From Buxus sempervirens (taxonomy: Eukaryota > Streptophyta > Magnoliopsida > Buxales > Buxaceae), in the NCBI GenBank assembly GCA_947561395.2, contig OX387192.1, forward strand, positions 1,364,001-1,428,000: 64,000 nt of DNA, written 5' to 3'. The notes under the pieces are model-generated. The model worked only from the letters and a program-made list of their open reading frames with translations, was not told the DNA's origin and did not search any database. The position numbers were made by a program, and so were the translations under genes. Positions 11,206 to 23,243 of the stretch are shown here, in pieces (position 1 is the first letter of the stretch; each line of letters begins with the position of its first letter).

Positions 11206-12255
11206 GGTACCGTTTGGTAACGCTTTTAAGAAGTGTTTTTTTGCTTTTGAAAACAAAAAATTGCTTTCGAAAGCAAAAGTGTTGTTTGGTTATGCACACA
11301 TGAAGCAAGTTATAAGAAGCAAAAAAGCAATTTCATTGCTTTTCAAAGCATAGAAATGTTGCTTCTCATTTTAACCATAAATTTGTTTTCTTGCTTCTAA
11401 AACCCTCGACACAAAACTAGATCAGGAAAAAATTAACCCATCATGTCCAATCCAACCCGAATAAACAGGTTCAGGTTGACCCCGTGTAATAGTTGGGTTG
11501 GGTTGGGGATTTAGTAACCCATTCGTATTCGGGTCAACTTGAATCTAGCCTGATAATGATCTGTTTAATCCGATAATGACCTGTTTAACCTAATAATGAC
11601 CCGCTTAACCCGATAATGATCCGTTCAACCCAATAATGACCGGTTTAACACAATAATGGTCCGCTTAACACGATAATGGCTCGTTTAATCTAATAATGAC
11701 TCGTTTGACCCAATAATGACCCGCTTAACCAAATAATGATCTGTTTAACTCGATAATGACTTGTTTAACTCGATAATGGCTCATTTAACTCGCTAATGAC
11801 CCGTTTAACCTGATAATGACCCGTTTAACCCTAAGTTGTATTACTAATTAACGTTATTTTCTATTAGTGTATATTTTTATAATTAAAAAATAAAAAATTT
11901 TAATCGGGTTGGTGGGTTGGACCCGGTAAGTTGGGTTTGGTTTTGGGTTTTCCTAACCCACCAATAAACATATCCAAATTGAATCGACCCAATTATTGCT
12001 CAACCCGTTACAATATACGTCAAGTATATTTTTAAGTAGAATACATCAACTGTTTACGGTAGTTTTATATGATAGCATAAAAACAATTTACATGCAACTA
12101 TAGTTACCAAACATGCTTTTTTGCTTTTTAGCAGCAAAGCAAAAGTTTACCAAATAGCTTTGCTTCAACAAAAGATCTTCTGAAACGCAGAAAAGTATTT
12201 TTTTTGCTTTCTAGCTTTTAAAAGCAAGAAAGCAAAATTGTTACCAAATGGAGCC
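11206..12255. mobile_element. PIF/Harbinger-like non-autonomous DNA transposon
   Basis: Imperfect terminal inverted repeats GGTACCGTTTGGTAAC (left) and, read on the minus strand, GGCTCCATTTGGTAAC (right), flanked by TAT on both sides (11203-11205, 12256-12258). The ends are AT-rich and contain mirrored 'ttgctt/aagcaa' words, so the element folds back on itself. There is no transposase. The LINE frame reads through if the element and one TAT are removed. The 3 bp target and the TIR core GTTTGGTAA, shared with the TTA-flanked element at 60623-61736, support the PIF/Harbinger class. Its centre (about 11440-12020) seems to be a further 'aacccgac'-rich insert holding the 20 bp array. Confidence 0.75.
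11551..11830 (+). repeat. 20 bp minisatellite, 14 copies
   Basis: Fourteen consecutive 20-base units of consensus CGATAATGACCCGTTTAACC with no length change anywhere in 280 bp. Units differ only by substitutions, often C/T and A/G transitions. It lies inside the PIF-like element, within the 'aacccgac'-rich inner segment. Confidence 0.93.
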
Positions 12256-12897
12256 TATATCTTTATTTAATAACCTGCAGGAAGACTCAAGTGTGCTGAT
12301 TCGTAAAAGCGGTGAAAACCAAAAGATCATAGAGGAATTTATCGGGTGGAAGAGACCCACGAATCAGAATTTCAAGATCAATGTGGATGAGGCTTCAAGG
12401 GGCAACCGAGGAGAATCAGCTTGTGGAGTCATATGCAGAGGACCAGAAGGGAATTTCATTGAAGCTGAGTCCTGGTACATTGGCTCGGTGACAGCATCAA
12501 TAGTAGAGGCCTACGACATCTTGGAAGGATTAAGAATGGTTGAATCCATTGGTTTAAAGAGAATTGAAATTGAAACTGATTCAATGCTAGTAGCTCAATT
12601 AATGAATTCTAGCAAAGAAGAAATGCCTTGGTCCTTAGAAAGTATTATCTCAGAAGCAAAAGATTTGGAAGGTAGATTTGTATTCTGTTCAATTAAGCAC
12701 ATCTTCAGGGAGGGGAATGCAGCGGCTGACTATTTAACAAATTGTGCACTTGATGATTACTATTGTCTGTGGAAAAGAAAGCATCCAAAATTTCTTAATC
12801 AAATATTGTACTTAGATTATTCAGATGGAACAACTGCAAGGAATTTCAAGCATTCATAAATAAAGTTTTCAAGCTTTCTCTAACAAAAAAAAAAAAA
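12256..12897 (+). pseudogene. LINE RNase H domain and 3' end
   Basis: An open frame through 12857 encodes the plant LINE RNase H (RVT_3) domain: FKINVDEASRGNRGESACG, IVEAYDILEGLRMVE, IEIETDSMLVAQL and IFREGNAAADYLTN. In the first motif the usual catalytic Asp is retained (NVDEA). After the stop come 'aataaag' and an A-run at about 12884-12897, which mark the LINE 3' end. Confidence 0.88.
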
Positions 12898-14792
12898 GTT
12901 AGAAAGGTATCCCTTTTAGCTCTAGAAGGGCTTCTTGGCATTTAGGAATCCTCACCAAACATTAATGTAAAATTTGATTTTTTGCAAACAATTGGTTTCT
13001 TTGTATGGACACTTGACATCCTTAGATCCTTTGGTGAATTTCATTGATGGATTTGGAACACCAACTAAAATCAAGAACATGAGGTCTAATCAAAGAAAAT
13101 ATGAAGAAAAAGAAAGAAAATTATCAAATATTCAAGCTTATCACTGTTAATTAAGACTGGGGGAAGGCACTGGCTATGCACATAGCAAAAGAATTTAATA
13201 ATTGTAGGCAACTAATTGAGAGATAAAAGGGAACATAAGTAGAAATAAAGGGCATTTTTTAGACAATAAAAAGGAACATAAGTAGAAACAAAGGGCATCT
13301 TTTAGACAAATATTACCTAACAATCTCTCTCTTAATCTCGATTTCTTGATGGACATGCAATTTCTCCTTGACTTGAGTTGGCTTTGGAGCTCAAAAAGAC
13401 GAGAGGAACAATGAGAAATGGATAGTTCATGAAAATTCAAATGATGAGGAGTATTTGATTCTGATCTCTTGCTAATAGGTGTAATACATTTGATGAATGT
13501 AACTTTTATTACTACATTGATTATATATGAGGGGATTATGTAATGTCCTTAATTTAGGTATTCCTTGGGGGAGTTGCAAATAAACTCTTATAAACAACAA
13601 ATAAAATGAAAAGAAAAAAAGAAGAAGGAATAATGAATTGAACATCCATGCTAGGGTTTGAAAGTATTTTTAAAAAAAATATTTCCATGTTCCCAACTTT
13701 GAACCCTTCTAAAAAACATAGATAGAAAAATAATTAGAAAAATTCTCAAAGTGCCCTATAACAAATAAACAAGATAAATATTCACGATAACCTAGCAAAT
13801 TGACTTCTCAACTTATTGGAAGGCTAATTTGTTCTAGGGCTAATAGACCTATTCTTATTAAGTCTACTACAGAATCTACTCTCCAATACACATGAGTAGC
13901 TATCGATCGCCTAGCAAAACCAAGATAAATATAGACAAGTAACATAAATATTTCTTTTGGAATCATTCTAGTTCTATGAAATTTATCCATATGCTGGAAT
14001 AGAAAGAATGATATAAACCTAGGGGAAAAGGTTGTCTTGGTTTTATGACATGATTGACATTAATAAAGCTTATATGGTTAATTAGGATGGAGAGTTTTAA
14101 TTGAAATGAAAAGTTGATTGGTCAATATAGTTAAAGCTAAGTATTTCAGGAAGGGAGATTTTTTTTTCGATGTTAAACTCTTGTTCAATACTTTTATTTG
14201 TTGAAAAAAAATCTTGAGAAATAGAGACTTTGTGAATAAAGGGATAAGATGGCTAGTAGGAAATAGTAGAAATATAAATTTCTTTTTTGGAGTGATAATT
14301 GCTCATCTGACCATCCAATTTTTAAGAAATTAAACTTCAAGACTATGCCTTTATAAATTGGTTTGTGAAAGTCTAGCTAGGAGTTTACCAAGGAGAATAA
14401 ATCAAATAATGTTTAAAAATTGAAAATATTACTTGAGCATTATCCTTCTGTTCTTGATTCCATCGATCCTCAAATTAAATACCTATTTGTAAGAGACATA
14501 TAGATGATTACATATGTTAGGCACCAACTCTATAGATGAATTCTCGATTAAGGCAGCTTTGAAGGTTATCAATGAATAGCCACTTGGTGGAATGGGTAGG
14601 AAGTTGAATAAATTTTGTCATAGCCTTTGCCCACCTGAATCAATTATTTATGTGGATGTTATTGAATAGCGATCTCTCATTTAGGAATTCGTTGAAAAGA
14701 GGAGCTTTCTTATTGTTTCCATCATGTTGATGGTGTGCAAATGAATTTTTAGGACTGTAGGTTCTTTAATGATATTTTGGATTAGATTAAAA
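12898..14792. other. Intergenic, AT-rich, no gene seen
   Basis: No convincing coding frame. A tandem duplication of about 45 bases ('ggaacataagtagaaa(t/c)aaagggcat') lies at about 13222-13309. The remainder is AT-rich with stops in all frames. Confidence 0.6.
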
Positions 14793-15005
14793 TCTATACT
14801 ATTAGTAAATCCAACTGGGGGGAATATTCTCTAGATTCTGGTCTTTCCTTTTTTTTACCCCAAAGATTGCTCTCCACAACCAAAAGAATCCCTAACTATA
14901 GCCACCATATCCACTCCTCTTTCCACTTTCAAATTTAAACCCCATCGTTACTTCTACGCTAGAGTTATTGGGTTCAAGATATGCAGTATGCACGTGCCAC
15001 ACTAG
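14793..15005 (+). mobile_element. Non-autonomous mini-Helitron (213 bp)
   Basis: Starts TCTATACTATTAGTAAA after a host A (14792). Ends ...CACGTGCCACACTAG before a host T (15006), which is the A|T insertion preference and CTRR terminus of Helitrons. A short palindromic 'tgcagtatgca' lies about 12 bases before the end. The same 5' start recurs at 29497. It has no coding capacity. Confidence 0.75.
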
Positions 15006-16559
15006 TGATGTATTAAAGAAACCAAAAACTGGTTTTATAGAGTGGGTTCTGTAGGTGTTGAACACAAATAAAAGGAGATTATCATAAATTACTTTCATTT
15101 ATTAGTGTATTTCAAAAGCTTAGAATGATCTATTCTTCAAAAAAATTATCTTGCCATCAATAAGTGTGATTGATAAAGCATGTAAACTTTGTAAATGTTA
15201 GGTTTTAGGCTATGGTGTTCGCTTTATTCTATAAGTAGGTTTAGATATTTTTTATTTGCGTTAAAGTATTGATTGGTTCAATTAGAGTTGAAGTTAGATT
15301 TGAATTAGGAAAGTTGTGTATTGACACTTGATAGCCACACAATCTAGCGCATGAGTGTGAAGACATTGCCAGACTGCAACACGAGCTCAGGTTTATGTGT
15401 GAAGACTGCATGAAGCACTAGTTGATGTTTTGAGGTTGATGCAACATCTTGCACATGAGCGCTACATCGAGCGTGGAAGTTTTGTTGGGATATAAGTTGA
15501 CACACTGCCTGAGCTTGAGTGTCACATTGAGCGTTGCATTAAAAGCCTGAGAAAAATAACAATTCTCGAGAGCAATGCCTAAAAGTGTTAGTCTTGTCGC
15601 TCTAGCTATAAGATGAAATTGTCATAGAACTTGAAGTTCCCAAGAGTGCTTAGGCCGACGCTCAAACATTCAAGTAATTCTACAATGTCGAACACTACCT
15701 TTGAGCTAAGGTGTTGGTTCATGTGCCTAAGGAAATTTTAATTTATGCCTTCATTTTAAACCTGCACACTACCTACGATTGAGCGTGAAGTTGCTTAAAT
15801 TGATAAAATTTCATTTCTCAATTTAATTCAAACCAAAACTCTTAGGGAACCTATAAATAGTACTAAGTTTCCTAGCAGAATTTGGAGATTATTTTATGAA
15901 CCCTAAATGTAAGCACCTCATTTTTGTACCCCTTTAAAAGCCAGAAAGCAAACACTAAAAGACATGTCTGAACTCTAAGGAATAAGAAGTGTCGTTATGC
16001 CCAAGCTTGAATTGATTGTCATGCCCTATTCCAATGGATAGGAAATCACGATACGGTTCCAACGCAACTGAGTTTACATGAATCGAAGTCCGGATGAAGA
16101 AAATATGATTAAAACACTCTCAAGAGCAAAATAGTAATTAAATGCAGAAAGATTCGCCATGTGACAAGTGTGTAAACCACACTTTCCAAGTGGCAAAATA
16201 AATTGCAAAAAGACAAAACAGGGATAAGATAGAGGAAGGATGAAAATATCTTTAATAAAATAGTATTAAATCTAAAAAATATCTTAATTATCTAAATCCT
16301 AAAAAATCAGAAAAATCCTTAAAAATCAGAAAAATCATGATTAAGTCAACTCTCCCGTCACATCAGCCAGACAGGAGAGAGAAAATCAGATTTTGCCAAT
16401 ATTTGATTTGTACCGATATTAAAGTTCAGTCATGAAAGAATTTCTGTATAGCCGATATTTAATATCAGTTACAAATAAAAAACATTATGACTGATTTGAG
16501 TTATTTGTCACAAAAAATTAGGTATAAAGGCTAATTTTCAGCTCATTTCAGGGGGCTGG

Positions 16560-18956
16560 TGTAGACACCTGATTTTTGCACCCCTAAAATGAAGAAAAAT
16601 GAAAAGTCAAACCTTGAGGGGGTCAAAATTTTGACTTTTTGATTCAAGTGAATTTGGCCATCAAACTTCATCTCATTGAAAAAAGCATTTCGACACGGTT
16701 CTAACGCAATTGAGTTTGCTGGAATCGGAGTCCGGATGAGGAAGTTATGAGTCGGTCAAACTTTTGGGGAGCGAAAAGTTGACTTTTTGCTCGACCCCAA
16801 TTCAGCTGTCCAAAGTGATCCCAATGGATAGGTGGTTCCGAGCTGATTCCAACGATACTAAGTTTGCTGAAATCGGATACCAGATGAAGAAGTTATGGGC
16901 AATTGAAGTTTCAAGAAAACTGCCCGTTTGGCAGAATAGCAGCAAAAAAGCAAAATGAATTAATAAAATCAATAAAAAACATTTAATAAAACATATCTTA
17001 ATATTTTAACATTTAAATAAAAAGTGTCTTAATATTTTAATAATATAATAAAGAATCTTAGATTTTTTAATAAAATATTAAGAAAATCGGATAAAAATCT
17101 TTAATTAAATCAAATTGAATAAAAGATTTCAAATCCGGCATTTAAAAAACGTGCTTAACCGCACTTGAAGTACGGTTTAGTCTGAACCGCACTTCAAATA
17201 CGGTTTTGATCTTCTAGAAGGTGGACGCGTGTCCTGTACGGCGACAGTTGGCAGATTCGCGCAGATTTGCACGTGTTGAATGCCAACCGCACTTAAAGTA
17301 CGGTTTTTGATTTTTTAGTGCAATTTTGTCATTGACCAAACCGCACTTCAAGTGCGGTTCCGGCACTTTTTTGCCTATAAATAGAGGCCCAGCCCCCCTT
17401 TTGGAGCAAGCTGGCCCCCCTTGTCTCCTGCATGTTCCCTCTCCTTCCCTTCGACGTTTTACACGTCCACACCCTGTCGAAGTCCATCTAGCCCAGAGAA
17501 ATACCCATTTTACCCCTAAAAAGTGCTGCTTCAGCTCTCCCTTCCCATCCTTTTCATTCTTTTCAACATATAAATCAGCGAACCCCCTTTCAACTCAATT
17601 CAAGAAATCCACCGTAGTGCGGAAGCGCTGCCGAACTCATTCGGAAGGGCAATAACACACCAAAACAAGCAATTGATCGTACTGTAAGTATTTCTACAGT
17701 TTTATATTTAACAAAAGTGAACTATAGTTATGTTAACATGTTCCAAGTTCTCCTTTTCCATGCTTTGTTTTACCATATTGTTTCTAATCCGTTTGTTACA
17801 TGTTGAATGTCACGAGAATAAGGGCGGCAATTTTCGTAAAAAGGAGAAGAGTACCTTTAAGTCAAAATGGACACTTTAATTAAGCTAATTTAACTAACCC
17901 CTTTTATTTGTTACCAAAGATTGGTTCATCCCTTTTGAAGATCTATTACACCCCTGTAATTTTCCCTTTTTCCTTTCTTGACAATGGCTGCAAGTGACTA
18001 CAAAAGAGATAGGTTTTTGTGAAGAATGGAAAGACAAAGAAAAGTGGCTTTCCAAGCCAAATGGAACAAATGGAGCAACAGGAAGCTACTGAACTCCTAC
18101 AGAAGTTGCCGGAATCCCCAGGAGACTAATCAAACTGATCCAGAGCGAAATCGGAACAAAACTGCAAGTTCTGGAGACAACCGCATTTACAGAACGGTTT
18201 GGGCAGAACCGCACAATAAGTGCGGTCAAATTTAGAAATTGGTTTAAAATTTGATTTTTCGGACCTGTTGGACTTGACTTGACCCGACCCGAACCGGCTT
18301 GAACCAACCTTTTAGATGTCTTGGGCTATTTTAAGCCCATTTGTGGACCTAAATGGATCCATCAAGGCACCTTGGGCCCACTTGTGGGGCCCACCTTTGA
18401 CTGGCCCAAACCAGGCCCGTTTTCAACAAACGGGCCCAAGGCCATTTTGACCCTTGGCTAGTGGGCCAAGTCCAAGCCCAATAAGCCCTTAATATTCCTA
18501 AATAATTTAACAAATAACCAAAAAAGGGTTACCCAATAACCCTATTGGGCCCCAAGCCCAACCTTGGCAACCCATGGGTCTTCCAACGGGACCTGTACCC
18601 GACCCAGTTCATCTAATAAAAAGAAAAAATAAAATAAAAAGGGGCCCAAACCATCAGAGGGTCCCGCCAGACCAAACAAGGTGGCATGCTGGTCTAGGAA
18701 GGGTGAAACTGACTCAAAACCAGGGAGACCCGAGGGACCCGTCAAACCGACGGGGCGGGCCGGGGTATCTTCGGACTTCCCCGGACCGTAACCGAGGACT
18801 TAGATAGAACTCTAGAAAAGCCGCAGACTAGACTTAGACCCGGATAGGGCAAAACCGTGTTTGTCTGCACCTCTCAGGTAGTGGCGACTCCGAATGTCCC
18901 GAGGTACGCACGAACCAACGTGCGCCCCGTGTGCGATCTAGATTTAGGTGCACACA
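16560..18956 (+). mobile_element. Solo LTR, family A, plus orientation (2,397 bp)
   Basis: TGTAGACACCTG...GGTGCACACA flanked by the 5 bp duplication GCTGG (16555-16559, 18957-18961). It is inserted inside family-B LTR. A TATA box 'cctataaatag' lies at about 17374. It carries six 19 bp palindromes of form ACCGCACTTNAAGTNCGGT (see separate feature). A second copy, in opposite orientation, is at 58520-62051. Short open frames inside are not genes. Confidence 0.92.
17158..18226 (+). repeat. Cluster of 19 bp palindromes in LTR A
   Basis: Six near-palindromic units lie at about 17158-17177, 17184-17203, 17286-17304, 17340-17358, 18180-18198 and 18208-18226. The consensus is ACCGCACTTNAAGTNCGGT. 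Four sit upstream of the TATA box and two near 18200, downstream in the transcribed part. Confidence 0.85.
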
Positions 18957-20366
18957 GCTGGATTCATTTTCTCCATTCTCTACTCTTCTCCTCCGAACTA
19001 GACACCTTCTAGAACCTTGCTAAGCCTTCCTCCAACCACAAATCATCCAAAAACCACTTCTAATCCTTCTCCAAGCCATTAAACAACAAGCTACCAATGT
19101 GAAGCTCAACCAAAGAGGAGAGAAAGGGTGGTCTTGCTGCTGTCAAGGGTGTTCAAGATGCTCCCAAGACCTCTAAAAGTCTTCATTCTTCAAGGTAAGT
19201 CCATCATCTTGCCTTATATGTAATATACTTTAGTTTCATCTAGAAATAATGATATTTCTCATACCATGAGAGGCATGTCTTAATTTTCTTTTCTTTAAGT
19301 TCTATCTTCTTCTCTTTCCTCTATTTTGATGCTTTCATCTCCCAAGAGACGTGTCATTAAGGTAAGTGGTGGGGGTGTATGAATAAGAAAGGGAGAGAAG
19401 TCCCACATGAGTCATGAGACATCCTACTTGCTCTATAGGATGGAATAACATCCTAAGGCCTTAAGCATGAGTTTATACTTATGCTTTAAGGAAAGATTTT
19501 GAGAACTCTTTTGTTTGTAATATTCTTCTTCTCCCCCTTATTTTGGATCAATGTATCCCTAATCCTCAACCTCTATTCTTTTAATTTGGTTTATTTTCAT
19601 TAAGATGGCTCACATGAGGTAAGCCAAGGTGAATGTTACTCTTATTTCTCTCTACCTTATTTCGAATCCAATGTATCTAATAAATCCCCCATTCCTTTTC
19701 TTTATAAGCTTTTGAGTCCTTCTTAGCACCATTTATTATTGGTGTTTTGTTCCATGTGATTGATGGAATTATCCTTTTACTCTCAATCTGCACAAAAAAA
19801 GAAGCATGGCACACAAACAATCCTGCTTGATTATGAGCATGCTGTGTTTTCTTGTCTTGGTTATGTTCCATATCTCCATGAACAGACAAGGAACATGATG
19901 CACATGTATGATATCACCACATGAAAGCATGCTTAATCTCTTCATTCTTGAGTCATATCTTTACTTCACATGATCACTCCATGAACTCACACACACCCAC
20001 TGTAAATTTCAGCATTATAGATATATTCATGTCTTCTTTCTTTTATTGACTGAAATGAGTGGGCATACTTCAATGGTGTGGCCGAATTAGACCATGGCAA
20101 AGGCCAATCAGGCCACCTTCTTTTCTCTTCTCATGGAGAGGGAAAGGATGCCATTAGAACTAAAATAGGGACATCCGAGGTGCCTGTTTTGCGATATGGA
20201 CTGCAGTTCACGGTGGGGGAGCAGAGCCCTTAGCTTTGTTCTCCACTGCATTGGTTTTAAAATCAATTTAATCGCTTAATGGTGTGGCCGAATTAGACCA
20301 TAGCAAAGGCCAATTGGGTGACCTTATTTTCTCTTCTCACGGAGAGGGAAGGGATGCCATTAGCAC
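18957..20366. other. Family-B LTR body between its two nested inserts
   Basis: Non-coding repeat sequence. From 20072 it holds the first unit of a 206 bp tandem duplication ('aatggtgtggccgaattagaccat...'). The second unit starts at 20278 and is cut at 20366 by the solo LTR C. Confidence 0.7.
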
Positions 20367-21570
20367 TGTAAGTGTGAAAACTCACACTCCTTAAATGGCA
20401 AATGTTTGACAAATTATATCCTCTAATAATCTTCAAGATGTGCAGAATCAAAATATAAATTCTGTGAATTTAGTAAAGAGGAAGGTGAGGCTGCCACACA
20501 GCTACCACGCCGCTGGTAGCTCAAGGAAATGTAAAGATGTCTAAATACAGAACATTTCGTAGAGGCACTTGCGAGGAACAACGCCGCTGCCACTCCGCTG
20601 GCAGTGCATAAGTGAGATAGCACTTTGAAAGTAAAGCATGCGCACCTGCGTCGTAAGGTGACGCCGACACGCCGCTGGTAGCGCAGAGCAAGATTGAAGA
20701 ATCTACAAATCAGCTGTGCACATGCCGCGTTCCCTCCCGCTGGCAGCGCGCCCTTAACTGAGTCTTTTGGATTTGAGCGGGACTTGAGTTCGCTACCAGC
20801 CGTCTACCCCGATCGCAAGGCGACGCCACCAGCGCTCGATGCGATTTGAGTTTTCTTCTTTAAATAGACGAGCTGTATTTCTGTTTAGTGACTTTTTTCT
20901 TTTGATTAATCCGATTTGGATCTTTAGGTGTTCGAGATTCAATCAATTGATCTTTAGAGAGTCGGTGATTGAGTGAGGGGGAGATCTGAGAGAGATCACC
21001 TGGAATTGAAGTTTGAGGATTCTTCTTCAGTTCGGAACTTCACTTGATCGTAAGATCTCCTGGATTGGTGATCGACCTTGTTTGATGCATAGGTGGATTC
21101 CTATTGCATTGGATCATCTCAGTGGACTCTGAGGTGATTGTCACGATCTGGATTGATCGTGAATTGCAGCTTGTGGATTCAAGTTGTGTTGCAGTTCGTG
21201 GATTCGAGCTGTGGATCTGGATTGATCGTCACTTGCAGCTTGTGGATTCAAGTTGTGTTGCAGTTCGTGGATTCGAGCTGTGGATCTGGATTGATCGTCA
21301 CTTGCAGCTTGTGGATTCAAGTTGTGCTACAGTTCGTGGATTCGAGCTGTGGATTGCTGTTGAGTGAGTTCAATTGTAAAGGTTAAGTGTGTCTTCCTTT
21401 GTAATTGACTTTCATTCAATAGTGGAGATTCTAAGGGTTAGTCGCCTCATATAGACTCGAGGTTTTTTTCTGGATCTGTCCTCGTATAATTTCTGTGTGT
21501 ATGTTTCCGCATTGTTAAGTTCTTAATTGTTGTAGATCGTGGACCTGTAGAGTAGTCTCCTACTCTTTCA
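20367..21570 (+). mobile_element. Solo LTR, family C (1,204 bp)
   Basis: TGTAAGTGTGAAAAC...CTACTCTTTCA with the 5 bp duplication AGCAC (20362-20366, 21571-21575). A TATA-like 'ttaaatag' lies near 20872, followed by an untranslated-type region. Size and layout suggest a copia-type LTR. It includes a 3 x 69 bp tandem array. Confidence 0.88.
21145..21351 (+). repeat. 69 bp tandem repeat, three copies
   Basis: Three head-to-tail 69-base units starting GATCTGGATTGATCGTCACT, differing at only a few positions. Because 69 is divisible by three, the array creates repetitive open frames (for example 21104-21367) that are not genes. Confidence 0.93.
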
Positions 21571-23243
21571 AGCACTGAAATGGGGACACCTGAGATTCCT
21601 GTTTTGCGACATGGACTGCAATTCATGGTGGGGGAGCAAAGACCCTAGCTTTGTTCTCCACTTTATTGGTTTCAAAATCAATTTAATAGCTTAATTAGGA
21701 CAAACCACCCATTCCCAGGACCACTGTGGGCCCATCGAAGGGCTCCCATAGGTCCCCTACATCCCTGTGGGACTTGCAAACCAAAGCCCTACCTAGGTGG
21801 CATTTTTTTGGGTTTTCTGTGTTTGACCAACAACTCAGGTCGGTCAAACAGTAAAAATAATGTACCCGAAATAATTTATCGGTAACACAGAGTTTCTATG
21901 TAGCCGATATATAATTTCGTTCATAAGCAGAAAAAAGGTTGACCGAACTGTGTTTTTGGTTCAACCCGAAAAAAACTCAAAAATTGCTTCCTTGGCATTT
22001 TAATGCATTTAATCCCTTTAAAATAAAACCTAATAAATCCAGAAGGATTTTTGGGCTTCCCCTTAACCCAAATTGGGCCTTGGGCCTTCATGGGCCCAAA
22101 CTTGACAACCAGCAGACCTTCCAATTGGGTCCACCACTTTCCAACAAATCTCATTAATAATAAATAATAAAATCAGCCTAATTAACGGGCTGCACCACAA
22201 AGAGGCCCAATTCGAAACATGCTTGATAGGATAGATGGTTTGGCCACGACTTTTAAGGTGAAGGCCAATCGGGTCGCATGCCACTCTTTTTCTTGAGAGT
22301 AATGGAACACCTAGGTATCTTAGGGGATTAGGGGCCTTACCTTAATCCCCACAAAGTCTTGGGTTTCCTAACCTAAGCCTAGAAGATGGGCCCTAGGCCC
22401 ATCCCTATCTCACTTTGTATCAAACTTAATCAAAGATAACAAATTAAAGGCATCCACTGTGGGGCCCACCTAAAGGCCCACAGACCATCTAGACTTATTA
22501 AATAAAGACCATAAAAAATCTAATCCCGATCTCTTGACATAATCATAAGAATAATTAAGTTATGGTTATATACGTAGTCGCTCTGCCCAAGAGGTTATGT
22601 GTATAAAACCCTCATAGTCAAACTGAGTTAATGTCTAAAAGGATAAAGATCAAAGCAATCTTAATCCTATGGTTAAGAAATAAATCAAACCTAATCAAAA
22701 CCCTAAAGGGCTTCCAGCATTAGACTAAGCCCAAATAGGACATATAGGCTATCCTTAAGTCTATCTTGGATTCCGTGGGCCTTCCAATGGGGCCCACCCA
22801 TCAGACAAAGATCACTTAATATTAAAAAAGATAAAAAATCTAAAGGGACTACACCATTTAAGTGGTCCCACAAAGACCTAATCAAGTGTGCATATCGGAT
22901 TAGGACATGTGAGATAAGTGAGTTAACTGGATCAAACCTTAAACCAGGGATGACACGTGGGACCCGTCTCTTGACAGGGCGGATTGGGGTATCTATGGAC
23001 TTCCTCGAACCATAACCGAACCCTTAATCAGAATCTTTAATGTACAGACCAAGCCCTAGACAAACATCTAGGACCAAGTGTCTACTTGCACCCCATCAGG
23101 TAGTGGAGACTCCCCTTTCCTCCTAATCCTTTAACCCCCTAACCAAAGCCCACGCGAACCTCTCATGCGGGCGGGGATGAGCACTCTGGCTCTGGGAAAC
23201 CTCGATTTCCACATGCGCCACAGATCGATGTGCGCTCACTAAA

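Larger units (their letters stand above)
5055..12897 (+). mobile_element. 5'-truncated L1-type LINE, split by two later insertions
   Basis: Three LINE segments (5055-5431, 10536-11205, 12256-12897) carry, in order, the C-terminal end of the reverse-transcriptase region, a zf-RVT domain and an RNase H domain, and end in an A-run after 'aataaag' and 'ctctctaac'. The reading frame runs on across both interrupting elements once one copy of each target duplication is removed. This shows that the copia element and the PIF-like element are insertions into a LINE that was already there. The element starts near the C-terminal part of the RT, so it is strongly 5' truncated, which is typical of target-primed reverse transcription. 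No clear target duplication of the LINE itself was found. Confidence 0.85.
20072..21694 (+). repeat. 206 bp tandem duplication, second unit split by a solo LTR
   Basis: Unit 1 is 20072-20277. Unit 2 starts at 20278 and, after the insert at 20367-21570, resumes through about 21694. Both contain 'gtggccgaattagacca', 'cctgttttgcga(t/c)atggactgca' and 'agctttgttctccact'. The duplication therefore predates the insertion of LTR C. Confidence 0.85.
15908..23238 (+). mobile_element. Solo LTR, family B (interrupted by two other solo LTRs)
   Basis: Begins TGTAAGCACCTCATTTTTG and ends GATGTGCGCTCA, flanked by the 5 bp duplication CTAAA (15903-15907, 23239-23243). No internal gag-pol or second LTR is present, so it is a solo LTR. 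Its own length without the inserts at 16560-18956 and 20367-21570 is about 3.7 kb. The start, the 'ggtatctatggacttcctcgaacc' segment and the 'caggtagtggagactcc' segment near the end resemble family A, so the two are related. Very long LTRs ending in a 'gtggcgactcc'-like stretch suggest an Ogre/Tat-type Ty3/gypsy origin, which is inference without a coding region. Confidence 0.82.

Noticed and set aside
16764-16958. Frame with 'PIQLSKVIPMDRWFRADSNDTKF'
   Set aside because: It is LTR sequence shared with 60500-61900; no protein function is implied.
17326-18807. Open frames of 65-110 residues within solo LTR A
   Set aside because: They lie in LTR sequence, have no domains and are not kept open in the second LTR copy.
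21104-21386. Two overlapping open frames with repeated 'WIDRHLQLVDSS' units
   Set aside because: They result from a 69 bp tandem repeat (period divisible by three) inside a solo LTR.
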